A stretch of DNA of 64,000 bases from Sphingomonas sp. NFR15 (GTDB taxonomy: Bacteria; Pseudomonadota; Alphaproteobacteria; Sphingomonadales; Sphingomonadaceae). Shown here in pieces: positions 35,967 through 43,315 of this stretch. The translations under genes and the position numbers were made by a program. The notes beneath the pieces are model-generated. The model made no database searches, was not told the origin of the DNA, and was given only the letters and a program-made list of their open reading frames with translations. The first letter of the stretch is position 1. Each line of letters begins with the position of its first letter. Location of the stretch: positions 248,001 to 312,000 of the forward strand of contig NZ_FMWX01000004.1 of NCBI RefSeq assembly GCF_900103265.1, written 5' to 3'.

Positions 35967-36597
35967 GAAGCCGGTCAACGCGCCGATGCTGCGCATGGCG
36001 GTCGATTACGTCCCGCTCGTGGTGTTCTTCGTGGTCAATTATCTGGCTCCCGGCCCGGTCGTGGCCAAGGCGATCGCCGCGACGATCGCGTTCATGATCG
36101 CCGAAGTGGCGGCGCTACTGTTCTCGCGGCTGCGGCTCGGCTCGATCTCGCCGATGCTGTGGATCACCGGCGTCCTCGTGCTCGTGTTCGGCGCGCTGAC
36201 CATCTATTTCCACGACCAGCAATTCATCCAGATGAAGCCGACCTTCGTCTATGCGCTGTTCGGCGGCCTGCTGCTGTTCGGCTGGCTGACCGGACGCCCG
36301 CTGCTCCAGCAACTGCTCGAAACCGCCTATCCGGGGCTGGATGCCGAGGGCTGGCGCAAGCTGACCCGCAACTGGGCGGTCTTCTTCATCCTGATGGCAA
36401 TGGGCAACGAAGCCGTGTGGCGCGGCACCGCGATACTGTGGGGCAAGGACGCGGGGTGGAACGCCTGGCTGTGGTACAAGATGCCCGGCTGCGTCATCAT
36501 CACGCTCGTGTTCGCGATGGCCAACGTGCCGATGTTGATGAAACACGGCCTGACGCTCGGTGAGGAAAAGCCGCCGCTGGTCCCGCCGGAGGGGTGA
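35959..36597 (+). CDS. yciB: Inner membrane septation protein A family (YciB/IspZ)
   Basis: A 212-residue protein with about five membrane segments: AVDYVPLVVFFVVNYLAPG, AIAATIAFMIAEVAALLF, MLWITGVLVLVFGALTIYF, FVYALFGGLLLFGWLTG, WAVFFILMAMGNEAVWR. The family motif MKPTFVYALFG and TAYPGLDAEGWRKLTRNW are clear. It has been linked to septum formation and envelope integrity. The start is GTG 35959, overlapping ftsY by eight bases. The mtaB-ftsY-yciB order is seen widely in alphaproteobacteria. Confidence 0.93.
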   Translation: MDKKPVNAPMLRMAVDYVPLVVFFVVNYLAPGPVVAKAIAATIAFMIAEVAALLFSRLRLGSISPMLWITGVLVLVFGALTIYFHDQQFIQMKPTFVYALFGGLLLFGWLTGRPLLQQLLETAYPGLDAEGWRKLTRNWAVFFILMAMGNEAVWRGTAILWGKDAGWNAWLWYKMPGCVIITLVFAMANVPMLMKHGLTLGEEKPPLVPPEG

Positions 36598-36625
36598 TCG
36601 TTTGGTCGATCACCCGGCCTCAAAA

Positions 36626-36712
36626 CGTCACCCCAGCGCAAGCTGGGGTCTCGCGCGATCGGGCGAGCGTGCCGAACCTCGCGGGAAGATGCCAGCTTAC
36701 GCTGGCATGACG
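36626..36712. repeat. R3 repeat unit (two different palindromes with 40-nt spacer)
   Basis: Palindrome a (CCCCAGCGCAAGCTGGGG, 36631-36648) and palindrome b (ATGCCAGCTTACGCTGGCAT, 36689-36708) are separated by a 40-nt spacer containing GGCGAGCGTGCCGAACCTCG. This is the empty version of the unit that carries the nuclease gene next to it. Confidence 0.85.
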
Positions 36713-36725
36713 GCGAGTGGCCTTC

Positions 36726-36750
36726 GTCACCCCAGCGCAAGCTGGGGTCT
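36726..36750. repeat. R3 palindrome a, left boundary of the nuclease-bearing unit
   Basis: A second exact copy of CCCCAGCGCAAGCTGGGG (36730-36747) followed by TCTCCCGCGATCAGGCGAGC, the spacer start, which then becomes the last codons of the nuclease gene. Confidence 0.85.
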
Positions 36751-36757
36751 CCCGCGA

Positions 36758-37048
36758 TCAGGCGAGCGTGTCGAACAGATCGCGCCACTCCGGGTTGCCC
36801 AGTTCGACCAGCTCGACCTTCCAGCCCCGCCGCCACGCCTTGAGCGCTTTCTCGCGCGCGATCGCCTCCTCGATCGTGTCGAACCGCTCGGCGTGAACCA
36901 ACGTCTTGATACCGTAGCGCCGGCAATAGGCCGATCCGACATCGCGCCGATGCTGATCGACTCGTGCCGCGAGATGCGCGGTCACACCGATGTAGAGCAT
37001 GCCGCGCGGCTTGCTCGCCATTAGATACGTCCAGCCCCCGCGTGACAT
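36758..37048 (-). CDS. GIY-YIG nuclease family protein, embedded in an R3 repeat unit
   Basis: A 96-residue single-domain GIY-YIG nuclease: GWTYLMASKPRGMLYIGVTAHLAARVDQHRRDVGSAYCRRYGIKTLVHAERFDTIEEAIAREKALKAWRRGWKVELVELGNPEWRDLF. The GIY-YIG pair (TYL...YIG), the catalytic Arg helix and Glu of AIAREKALKAWRR are present. ATG 37048 was chosen since the TYL strand starts only six residues later. The final codons (FDTLA, stop) lie inside the R3 spacer sequence GGCGAGCGTGTCGAAC, and a near copy of that spacer precedes the start codon. Only about 20% like the nuclease at 12968, so they are different subfamilies. Role unknown. Confidence 0.88.
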   Translation of the reverse strand: MSRGGWTYLMASKPRGMLYIGVTAHLAARVDQHRRDVGSAYCRRYGIKTLVHAERFDTIEEAIAREKALKAWRRGWKVELVELGNPEWRDLFDTLA

Positions 37049-37049
37049 G

Positions 37050-37103
37050 GGGCGAGCGTATTGGACCTCGCGGGGAGATGCCAGCTTGCGCTGGCATGAC
37101 GGG
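37050..37103. repeat. R3 spacer copy plus palindrome b, right boundary of the nuclease-bearing unit
   Basis: GGGCGAGCGTATTGGACCTC continuing GCGGGGAG, then palindrome b (ATGCCAGCTTGCGCTGGCAT, 37078-37097) and GACGG. It matches the right half of the unit at 36626-36712 almost base for base. Confidence 0.85.
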
Positions 37104-37130
37104 GGGGAAAAACCCGCGCTCGAAGCAAAG

Positions 37131-37166
37131 AAAAAAGAGCCGGCGACCCAACGGTCCCCGGCCCTT
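37131..37166 (-). terminator. Intrinsic terminator of sodB
   Basis: On the minus strand GGGCCGG...CCGGCTC with an inner GACC/GGTC stem is followed by TTTTTT, 22 bp beyond the sodB stop. Confidence 0.85.
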
Positions 37167-37187
37167 TCTCAACCGTCAGCGATCGGA

Positions 37188-37808
37188 TCAGCCCTGCTGA
37201 TCCGCCCGGCTCACGCCCTCGCCGTCGAGGTTCTGCGCGGCGAAGTCCCAGTTCAGGATCTTGCCCGTCACCGCTTCGAGATAGCCGGGGCGCGCGTTGC
37301 GGTAATCGATGTAATAAGCGTGCTCCCACACGTCGATCGTCAGCAGCGGCTTGTAGTCATAGACGACGGGCGTGTCGGCGTCGTGGAGCGAGGTCACCTT
37401 GAGCTTGCCGTCCTCGAGCACCAGCCAGCCCCAGCCGCTCGCGAAATGGTTGGTCGATTCGGCGACCAGCGCCTTCACCAGCGCCTCGGTCGAGCCGAAG
37501 CCTTCCTCGATCAGCTCGGCGAGCTTGCCGGTCGGCGCGGCATAGTTCGGGGTCAGCGAGTTCCAGAAAAAGGTGTGGTTCCAGATCTGCGCGGAATTGT
37601 TGAACAGGCCCTTGTCGCCGGTTTCCTTGGCGTGGCGGATGACCTCGACGAGCGACTTGCCCTCAAGGCCCTTTTCGGTGACGAAGCCGTTGGTCTTGTC
37701 GACATAGGCCTTGTGATGCTTGCCGTGATGGAAATCGAACGTCTCGGCGGACATCGTCGGCGCGAGCGCATCCTTGGGGAAAGGCAGCGGGGGAAGTTCG
37801 AAAGCCAT
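37188..37808 (-). CDS. sodB: Superoxide dismutase (Fe/Mn family, iron-type residues)
   Basis: Converts superoxide to oxygen and peroxide. It has 206 residues from ATG 37808 (GGAGG 8 nt upstream). Metal ligands are visible: His in DFHHGKHHKAYVD, His in NNSAQIWNHTFFWNSL, and Asp/His in LTIDVWEHAYYIDYRNARPGYLEAV. Gln in the NSAQIWNH loop is typical of iron-dependent forms, and FASGWGWLVL fits too. Cytosolic. Upstream DNA is AT-richer than average and probably holds the promoter. Stands alone with its own terminator. Confidence 0.95.
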   Translation of the reverse strand: MAFELPPLPFPKDALAPTMSAETFDFHHGKHHKAYVDKTNGFVTEKGLEGKSLVEVIRHAKETGDKGLFNNSAQIWNHTFFWNSLTPNYAAPTGKLAELIEEGFGSTEALVKALVAESTNHFASGWGWLVLEDGKLKVTSLHDADTPVVYDYKPLLTIDVWEHAYYIDYRNARPGYLEAVTGKILNWDFAAQNLDGEGVSRADQQG

Positions 37809-37961
37809 AGGATATCCTCCTTCAGGGACGTTCAGGATCACGGCGCAAACGCCTGTGCGCCGGAAATGGGTCCGCCGCGATTATTACGCAACCGATTCGG
37901 AATTGAGAATGAATCGCAGGTAGTTGGCGCGCGATGGCGTGCGATAATTCCCGGCTACTCG

Positions 37962-38041
37962 TCACCCCAGCGCACGCTGGGGTCTCCCTGTGATGACGCG
38001 GGCGCCCTCCCTAGAAAGACCCCAGCTTGCGCTGGGGTGAC
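37962..38041. repeat. R3 palindrome a, inverted pair
   Basis: CCCCAGCGCACGCTGGGG (37965-37982) and CCCCAGCTTGCGCTGGGG (38020-38037) stand in opposite orientation with outward CGTCA/TGACG ends. They lie just after the pspF stop codon, between sodB and pspF. Confidence 0.8.
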
Positions 38042-38060
38042 GAATCGGGGCGGGAACGCG

Positions 38061-39080
<1,020 letters not shown>

Positions 39081-39117
39081 TGCCAAGTCTTGGCGTAAAG
39101 TCCCAAGGCTTGGCAAG
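39081..39117. promoter_or_regulatory. Two palindromic PspF-type upstream activator sites
   Basis: Site I GCCAAG-T-CTTGGC (39082-39094) and site II CCAAG-G-CTTGG (39103-39113) have centres 20 bp apart, two helical turns, on one face of the DNA. They lie 65-100 bp upstream of the sigma-54 element and directly at the pspF start, fitting activation of pspA and autorepression of pspF. Confidence 0.75.
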
Positions 39118-39179
39118 TCCGCGCTGCGGCAAAGCTGTCGATCCGTTCAGAAAAGCCCGCAAATCCGCCGTTTTCGGAA

Positions 39180-39197
39180 TTGGCACGAACCCTGCAA
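39180..39197 (+). promoter_or_regulatory. pspA: Sigma-54 promoter of pspA
   Basis: TTGGCACGAACCCTGCAA carries GG at -24 (39182-39183) and GC at -12 (39194-39195) with exactly 10 bases between, and close agreement with TGGCACG-N4-TTGC. Transcription should start near 39207, leaving a leader of about 43 nt with AAGGAG before the pspA ATG. Confidence 0.88.
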
Positions 39198-39249
39198 AGC
39201 CTATCCCGTACCCAACCAGTACCGCGTTCCCCCAAGGAGTTTTTCGCAC

Positions 39250-39918
39250 ATGGGCATTTTTTCCCGGACCCGTGACATCGTCGCCGCCAACTTCACCGAC
39301 TTGCTCGACAAGGCGGAAGACCCGGCGAAGATGATCCGGATGATCATCCTCGAGATGGAAGAGACTTTGGTCGAGGTCCGCGCCTCCGCCGCGCGCACCA
39401 TCGCCGACCAGAAGGAGATGCGCCGCCACATCGACAAGCTCGGCAAGCTCCAGGAGAGCTGGACCGAGAAGGCCGAGCTGGCGCTGTCGAAGGGCCGTGA
39501 GGATCTCGCCAAGGCCGCGCTTGTCGAAAAGCAGAAGGCCGCCGACATGGCCGATCGCCTCAAGGACGAGATCGCCGTGCTCGACGAGGCGCTGCGCGCG
39601 TCCGAAGAGGACATCAACAAGCTGCAAACCAAGCTGCGCGAGGCGCGCACCCGCCAGAACTCGATCGTCACCCGGCTGGAAAGCGCGCAGAACCGCTACA
39701 AGCTGCGCGAGCTCTACAACGGCCCGCGCATGCAGGAGGCGTTCTCGCGCTTCGATGTGATGGAGGGCCGCATCGACATGGCCGAGGGTCGCGCCGATGC
39801 CGCCGGTCTGGGCGCGCAGCCCAAGTCGCTCGAAGAGGAGATCGCCGAGCTCAAGTCCGCCGACAAGGTCGATGCCGAGCTCGCCGCGCTCAAGGCGCGC
39901 CTGAACAAGGACGGTTGA
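39250..39918 (+). CDS. pspA: Phage shock protein A
   Basis: Peripheral membrane ESCRT-III-like protein that stabilises stressed inner membrane and inhibits PspF. It has 222 residues, the usual length. MGIFSRTRDIVAANFTDLLDKAEDPAKMIRMIILEMEETLVEVRASAARTIADQKEM is the amphipathic helix and first coiled-coil segment. Long coiled coil to about residue 180, then a helix EIAELKSADKVDAELAALKARL. AAGGAG lies 10 nt before ATG 39250. Followed by pspB after one base. Confidence 0.97.
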   Translation: MGIFSRTRDIVAANFTDLLDKAEDPAKMIRMIILEMEETLVEVRASAARTIADQKEMRRHIDKLGKLQESWTEKAELALSKGREDLAKAALVEKQKAADMADRLKDEIAVLDEALRASEEDINKLQTKLREARTRQNSIVTRLESAQNRYKLRELYNGPRMQEAFSRFDVMEGRIDMAEGRADAAGLGAQPKSLEEEIAELKSADKVDAELAALKARLNKDG

Positions 39919-39919
39919 G

Positions 39920-40189
39920 ATGGAAGACGTTTTCCTGCCGATCGTCATCTGCGGCATGCTCTTCGTCGGCATGCCCTGGGTGATCCTGCACTATGTCACC
40001 AAGTGGAAGCAGGCGCCCAAGATCACCGACGAGGACGAGAAACTGCTCGATGAGCTCCACCTGCTCGCGCGCCGGCTCGAAGACCGACTGCAGACGGTGG
40101 AGCGGATCGTCGCCGCCGACCATCCCGACTGGCGCCCCGGCGTGACCGCCGATCCGCGCCCTTCCTATGACCTTTCCAAGAGGAACTGA
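39920..40189 (+). CDS. pspB: Phage shock protein B
   Basis: An 89-residue inner-membrane protein: one N-terminal membrane helix (VFLPIVICGMLFVGMPWVILHYVTKW), then a cytosolic coiled coil DEDEKLLDELHLLARRLEDRLQTVERIVAADHPDWR, the PspB hallmark ending in ADHPDW. In enterobacteria PspB and PspC sense membrane stress and bind PspA, freeing PspF. One base after pspA. Confidence 0.93.
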   Translation: MEDVFLPIVICGMLFVGMPWVILHYVTKWKQAPKITDEDEKLLDELHLLARRLEDRLQTVERIVAADHPDWRPGVTADPRPSYDLSKRN

Positions 40190-40192
40190 ACC

Positions 40193-40573
40193 ATGAGCGC
40201 GAGCCGCACCAAATTCTACCTCGACAAGCAGAACCGCAAATGGCTGGGCGTGTGCTCAGGGATCGCCGATTACACCGGCATCGATGCCACCTGGGTCCGC
40301 GTCGGCGCGGTGGTCCTCACCATCGCCGGCGGCTTCCCCTGGACGCTCCTCGCCTATTGGCTGGTCGCCTGGATGGCCGATGCCAAGCCCTACGGCCTGT
40401 ACGACAGCAAGGAGGACCAGAAGTTCTGGCAGGGCGTCCGCTCCAACCCCACCCGCTCGACCGCCGAGGTCCGCTCGAAGTTCCGCGACATCGACCGCCG
40501 CCTCGCCGACATCGAGACGATGTACACCAGCCGCAACACCCGCCTCGCCGACGAGATCGACAGCCTGCGCTGA
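40193..40573 (+). CDS. pspC: Phage shock protein C
   Basis: A 126-residue PspC-domain protein: FYLDKQNRKWLGVCSGIADYTGIDATWVRVGAVVLTIAGGFPWTLLAYWLVAWMADAKP, with the conserved GVCSGIADYTG and a membrane segment. The C-terminal coiled coil (VRSKFRDIDRRLADIETMYTSRNTRLADEIDSL) continues the helical theme of the cluster. Three bases separate it from pspB. Integral inner membrane. Confidence 0.95.
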   Translation: MSASRTKFYLDKQNRKWLGVCSGIADYTGIDATWVRVGAVVLTIAGGFPWTLLAYWLVAWMADAKPYGLYDSKEDQKFWQGVRSNPTRSTAEVRSKFRDIDRRLADIETMYTSRNTRLADEIDSLR

Positions 40574-40617
40574 GCGCGCACCCGATCCGGCACCACCACC
40601 GCAACAGGATTATCACG

Positions 40618-40911
40618 ATGTCGACCACCTGGGGATTGCTCGTTCCACTCGCCGCGATCACGGTTTTCCCGCTCAGCCGGGTCATCACCACCTGGGTGCG
40701 CGCCCGGCACGGCTATCCGCTCGATGACGCGCGCGACGGCAAGGATCGCCTCCCGATCGCCCGCGAAACCGAATTGCTGAGCGCCGAGAACGAACGGCTC
40801 ATCGGCAAGATCGGCCGGCTCGAGGAGCGGATCGCGGTGCTCGAACGCATCGCCACCGATCCCGCCGAGCGCACCGCGCGCGAGATCGAGGCGCTTCGCA
40901 CCACCGGCTGA
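40618..40911 (+). CDS. Small membrane protein of the psp cluster, PspB-like
   Basis: A 97-residue protein: N-terminal membrane helix (WGLLVPLAAITVFPLSRVITTWV), a basic/polar linker, then a coiled coil SAENERLIGKIGRLEERIAVLERIATDPAERTAREIEAL. The end LEERIAVLERIATD aligns with LEDRLQTVERIVAAD of PspB, so it is likely a PspB paralogue. It follows pspC by 44 bp in the same direction. I know no assigned name. Confidence 0.78.
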   Translation: MSTTWGLLVPLAAITVFPLSRVITTWVRARHGYPLDDARDGKDRLPIARETELLSAENERLIGKIGRLEERIAVLERIATDPAERTAREIEALRTTG

Positions 40912-40996
40912 TCCGCCCGCCCCGTTTCCACCGCCATCTTCGCATCATCCACCCGTGCGCGGCGCCCCCGCCCGCGCCGACAGGAAAGGCACGTCC

Positions 40997-41119
40997 ATGC
41001 TTCTCGCTTTTCTCGCCACGCTCGCCGCCGTCACCGCCCTCGGGGTCTTCGCCACCGAACGGGTCGATCGCCCGCGCCGCCGCCGCGAACGGCTCGCCGC
41101 GCAAGGCGAAGCGCAGTAA
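40997..41119 (+). CDS. 40-residue membrane peptide of the psp cluster
   Basis: MLLAFLATLAAVTALGVFAT then ERVDRPRRRRERLAAQGEAQ: a hydrophobic helix and a strongly basic tail. AGGAAAGG ends 7 nt before the ATG, a good ribosome site. It lies in the same direction and spacing style as the neighbours. It is short enough to be chance, but the signal fits a bona fide single-pass peptide like PspD or other stress microproteins. Confidence 0.55.
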   Translation: MLLAFLATLAAVTALGVFATERVDRPRRRRERLAAQGEAQ

Positions 41120-41149
41120 TATCGCCAGTCCGCAAGGGGAGTTTTCGAC

Positions 41150-41419
41150 ATGAACCCGTTTGAAATGGTCGTCGCGATCATCGTCGTCATCACGGTCGGC
41201 CGCGTCCTGATGGCCCGCTACGGCGTCGTTCACGGCAAGCCCGGCGAGCAGGTCGCCTTCCGCGACGACAATGCCACCCGCGCCGAGAATGCCCGGCTGC
41301 AGGAGGAATTGCGCAGCATGAAGGAGCGGCTCGCCGTCCTCGAACGCCTCGCCACCGACAATGACACGAGCAGCGCCCGCCTCGATCGCGAGATCGAACG
41401 CCTGCGCGACCCCAAATGA
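41150..41419 (+). CDS. Small membrane protein of the psp cluster, PspB-like
   Basis: An 89-residue protein: membrane helix (FEMVVAIIVVITVGRVLMA), linker, then ATRAENARLQEELRSMKERLAVLERLATDNDTSSARLDREIERL. The part LKERLAVLERLATD-like matches the protein at 40618 and PspB, indicating tandem duplication. AAGGGGAG precedes the ATG. Its stop overlaps an ATG of the next frame. Confidence 0.78.
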   Translation: MNPFEMVVAIIVVITVGRVLMARYGVVHGKPGEQVAFRDDNATRAENARLQEELRSMKERLAVLERLATDNDTSSARLDREIERLRDPK

Positions 41420-41445
41420 CCCTCATGACCGCAGGAGCAGGGATC

Positions 41446-41688
41446 ATGACCGACCCGAGTTTCTACATCACGATGGCCGGCACGGCGCTCGCCGGGCTGA
41501 CGATCCTCGCCTACGCGACGCTGACCGGATGGCGCGGCTGGCTCGCGCTCAAGCAGCAGGAACTGCAGCACCAGCCCGGCGACCGCAGCGCCCCGGCGAT
41601 GCCCAGTGCCAGCGCCCGCATCGAGATCGCCGACCTGAAGGAGCGCATCCGCAAGCTCGAAGCGATTGCGGCCGGGGTGGATCTGTAA
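41446..41688 (+). CDS. Small membrane protein of the psp cluster
   Basis: An 80-residue protein: membrane helix (FYITMAGTALAGLTILAYATLTGW), then RIEIADLKERIRKLEAIAAGVDL, a shortened coiled coil of the same style as the previous proteins. ATG 41446 has CAGGAGCAGGG about 6 nt before it; ATG 41416, overlapping the previous stop (ATGA), is the alternative. Last recognisable member of the cluster. Confidence 0.72.
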   Translation: MTDPSFYITMAGTALAGLTILAYATLTGWRGWLALKQQELQHQPGDRSAPAMPSASARIEIADLKERIRKLEAIAAGVDL

Positions 41689-41716
41689 GCTGCGCCTGTA
41701 AACGCCAGCCCCTACC

Positions 41717-41747
41717 CCGTTCGCCCTGAGCAAAGTCGAAGGGCGTG
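41717..41747. repeat. R2 repeat
   Basis: CCGTTCGCCCTGAGCAAAGT continuing CGAAGGGCGTG; stem GCCCT...AGGGC. Left member of an inverted pair with 41787-41816 in the gap between the psp cluster and sufE. Confidence 0.8.
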
Positions 41748-41786
41748 TCCAAACGTAGCTCGTCACTCGGAGCATTGCGCCAGGAA

Positions 41787-41816
41787 CACGTGCTTCGACA
41801 AGCTCAGCACGAACGG
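41787..41816. repeat. R2 repeat, inverted
   Basis: CACGTGCTTCGACAAGCTCA continuing GCACGAACGG; identical to the copy in the 3' end of the GIY-YIG gene at 13248. Confidence 0.85.
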
Positions 41817-41868
41817 GGAGGAGCAAACCCGGTAGACGCCCCGCCCCCCCGCCGTTACCGCCGCCGCC

Positions 41869-42276
41869 ATGACCACACTCGCCGACCTGCAAGACGAATA
41901 TGATTTCCTCGACGCCGACGATCGCTATCGGCTGCTGATCGATCTCGGCAAGGCGCTGGAGCCGATGCCCGATCCGCTCAAGACCGAGGCTACGCTGGTG
42001 CGCGGCTGTTCCGCGTCGGTCTGGGTCTATCCGATGCGGCGCGACGACGGCACGCTCCACTTCCTCGCCGATTCGAACGCGGCGATCACCAAGGGCATCA
42101 TCGCGCTCGTGCTGCTGACCGTTCAGGATCAGCCCGCCGCGACGATCGCCACCACCGACATCACCGCCGCACTCGCCCCGTTCGATCTCAAGAACCAGCT
42201 CAGCTCGAACCGGACGCAGGGCATCCCCAACATGATCGCGCTGATCCGCGACACCGCGCTCCGCTACGCCAGCTAA
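41869..42276 (+). CDS. sufE: SufE family protein
   Basis: Accepts sulfane sulfur from the cysteine desulfurase SufS and passes it to iron-sulfur assembly. It has 135 residues. The acceptor Cys is C47 in LVRGCSASVWVYPM. DLQDEYDFLDADDRYRLLIDLGKALEPMP at the start and ANSDAAITKGIIALVLL-like core (ADSNAAITKGIIALVLLTV) are typical. NQLSSNRTQGIPNMIALIRDTA closes the fold. No other suf genes are near. Cytosolic. Confidence 0.94.
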   Translation: MTTLADLQDEYDFLDADDRYRLLIDLGKALEPMPDPLKTEATLVRGCSASVWVYPMRRDDGTLHFLADSNAAITKGIIALVLLTVQDQPAATIATTDITAALAPFDLKNQLSSNRTQGIPNMIALIRDTALRYAS

Positions 42277-42315
42277 CCCGATCGCGCCGCGTGCGCGCGT
42301 GTCGGGCGGGAGATA

Positions 42316-42346
42316 CCGTTCGCACTGAGCGAAGTCGAAGTGCGTG
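42316..42346. repeat. R2 repeat, single copy
   Basis: CCGTTCGCACTGAGCGAAGT continuing CGAAGTGCGTG; stem GCACT...AGTGC. The stem bases differ from all other copies yet pair perfectly. Confidence 0.8.
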
Positions 42347-42374
42347 CCACAAGCGCCACACTCCACCCACATGC

Positions 42375-42461
42375 GTCGCCCCGGCGCAGGCCGGGGCCGT
42401 TACGTGTCGGCCGCCCGGCTCGCCACATCACACTGCGGCCCCGGCCTACGCCGGGGGCGAC
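42375..42461. repeat. R1 inverted repeat pair
   Basis: GTCGCCCCGGCGCAGGCCGG at the left and the inverted CGGCCTACGCCGGGGGCGAC at the right. Lies between sufE and the convergent secreted-protein gene. Confidence 0.8.
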
Positions 42462-42527
42462 GTACCCCACGCCCCAAATCACTGGAAAGCCGCGCCCGCC
42501 CTCCTCAGCGCGCGCGCCCTACAACGC

Positions 42528-42941
42528 TCAATTCTTCACCTTCGGCGGCCGCGGATACGGCACGAAATCGTTCAGCCCGACCGACGCGCCCGCCATCCGC
42601 GTGCCGCGGTCGATCAGCCGCACGATGTCGATCCGGCACGTCTGCCCGCCCCGCGGCTCGCTGACGAGGATGTCGTCGTCGTCCAGGAAGTTCGCGCCGC
42701 TCGGCCGGTTGACGTAGATCGTGCCGTCGCTGGTCGTATAGACGATCGCGGTCCGGTCGATGATCTCGCTCGATCGGATCTGCGTCAACGACAGGCAATC
42801 CACCGGCTTGCCGGCGACCCGCCCCTCCAGCATCTTGGCGAGCTTCGCCTCGCCGGTAAGCCGCTCCTTCGCCTGCGCGGGCACGGCGGAACCGATCACC
42901 GCCAGCGCGGCGATCGCGGTGAGACAGTGGGAAACGCGCAT
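42528..42941 (-). CDS. Secreted protein of unknown function
   Basis: A 137-residue protein with signal peptide MRVSHCLTAIAALAVIGSAVPAQA (cleavage after AQA). The mature part has GKPVDCLSLTQIRSSEIIDRTAIVYTTSDGTIYVNRP and ILVSEPRGGQTCRIDIVRLIDR: two Cys that could form a disulfide, and beta-strand pattern. It reminds me of the DUF6491-type periplasmic proteins, but that is uncertain. It ends convergent with sufE; ferredoxin-like gene lies 10 bp upstream in the same direction. Confidence 0.7.
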   Translation of the reverse strand: MRVSHCLTAIAALAVIGSAVPAQAKERLTGEAKLAKMLEGRVAGKPVDCLSLTQIRSSEIIDRTAIVYTTSDGTIYVNRPSGANFLDDDDILVSEPRGGQTCRIDIVRLIDRGTRMAGASVGLNDFVPYPRPPKVKN

Positions 42942-42951
42942 CGAATTTCTC

Positions 42952-43305
42952 CTATGCTTCCAGCGTAGCCGAGTCGTGCTGAACCTGCGCTGACACGTCG
43001 GGCTCCGCCGCGTCCAGCCCCAGCCCCGCGATCACCGCGTCGAGCGGCGCGCCCGCGCGCACGATCTGCCAGTGCCGGCTGTCGGCGCTGTCGACCACGG
43101 TCACCGCGCCGCGCGGGCAGACCTTGAGGCATTGCACCTCGACGATCCCGATCGGCGCCTTGCGACCGGCCTTCACGCCCAACCGCTTGCGCAGCGCCTT
43201 GGCGAGCGGCTTCTTGCCGCCCGCGCCGAACCCGCCGCCGAGCTTCTTCGAACATTTCGCGCACACCAGCAACGTGCGCGACCAGTCCGAACGGACGATC
43301 TTCAC
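42952..43305 (-). CDS. Thioredoxin-like [2Fe-2S] ferredoxin domain protein
   Basis: A 117-residue protein with the Cys pattern of thioredoxin-fold ferredoxins: LLVCAKCSKKLGGGF then IGIVEVQCLKVCPRGAVTVVD, four Cys for one [2Fe-2S] cluster. GTG 43305 is the start, with GAGG 8 nt upstream and the J-domain stop 10 bp before it. DUF1636/(2Fe-2S) proteins of this type occur in cobalamin or metabolic gene contexts; here the neighbours give no pathway. Confidence 0.82.
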   Translation of the reverse strand: MKIVRSDWSRTLLVCAKCSKKLGGGFGAGGKKPLAKALRKRLGVKAGRKAPIGIVEVQCLKVCPRGAVTVVDSADSRHWQIVRAGAPLDAVIAGLGLDAAEPDVSAQVQHDSATLEA

Positions 43306-43315
43306 GACGCCATCC

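Noticed and set aside
37809..37960. Possible Fur or Irr site upstream of sodB
   Set aside because: GAATTGAGAATGAATCGC is AT-rich and vaguely Fur-like but matches the consensus too poorly.
36626..38041. CRISPR array made of the R3 repeats
   Set aside because: Repeats are palindromic, of two alternating types, irregularly spaced and without similar-length spacers or cas genes.
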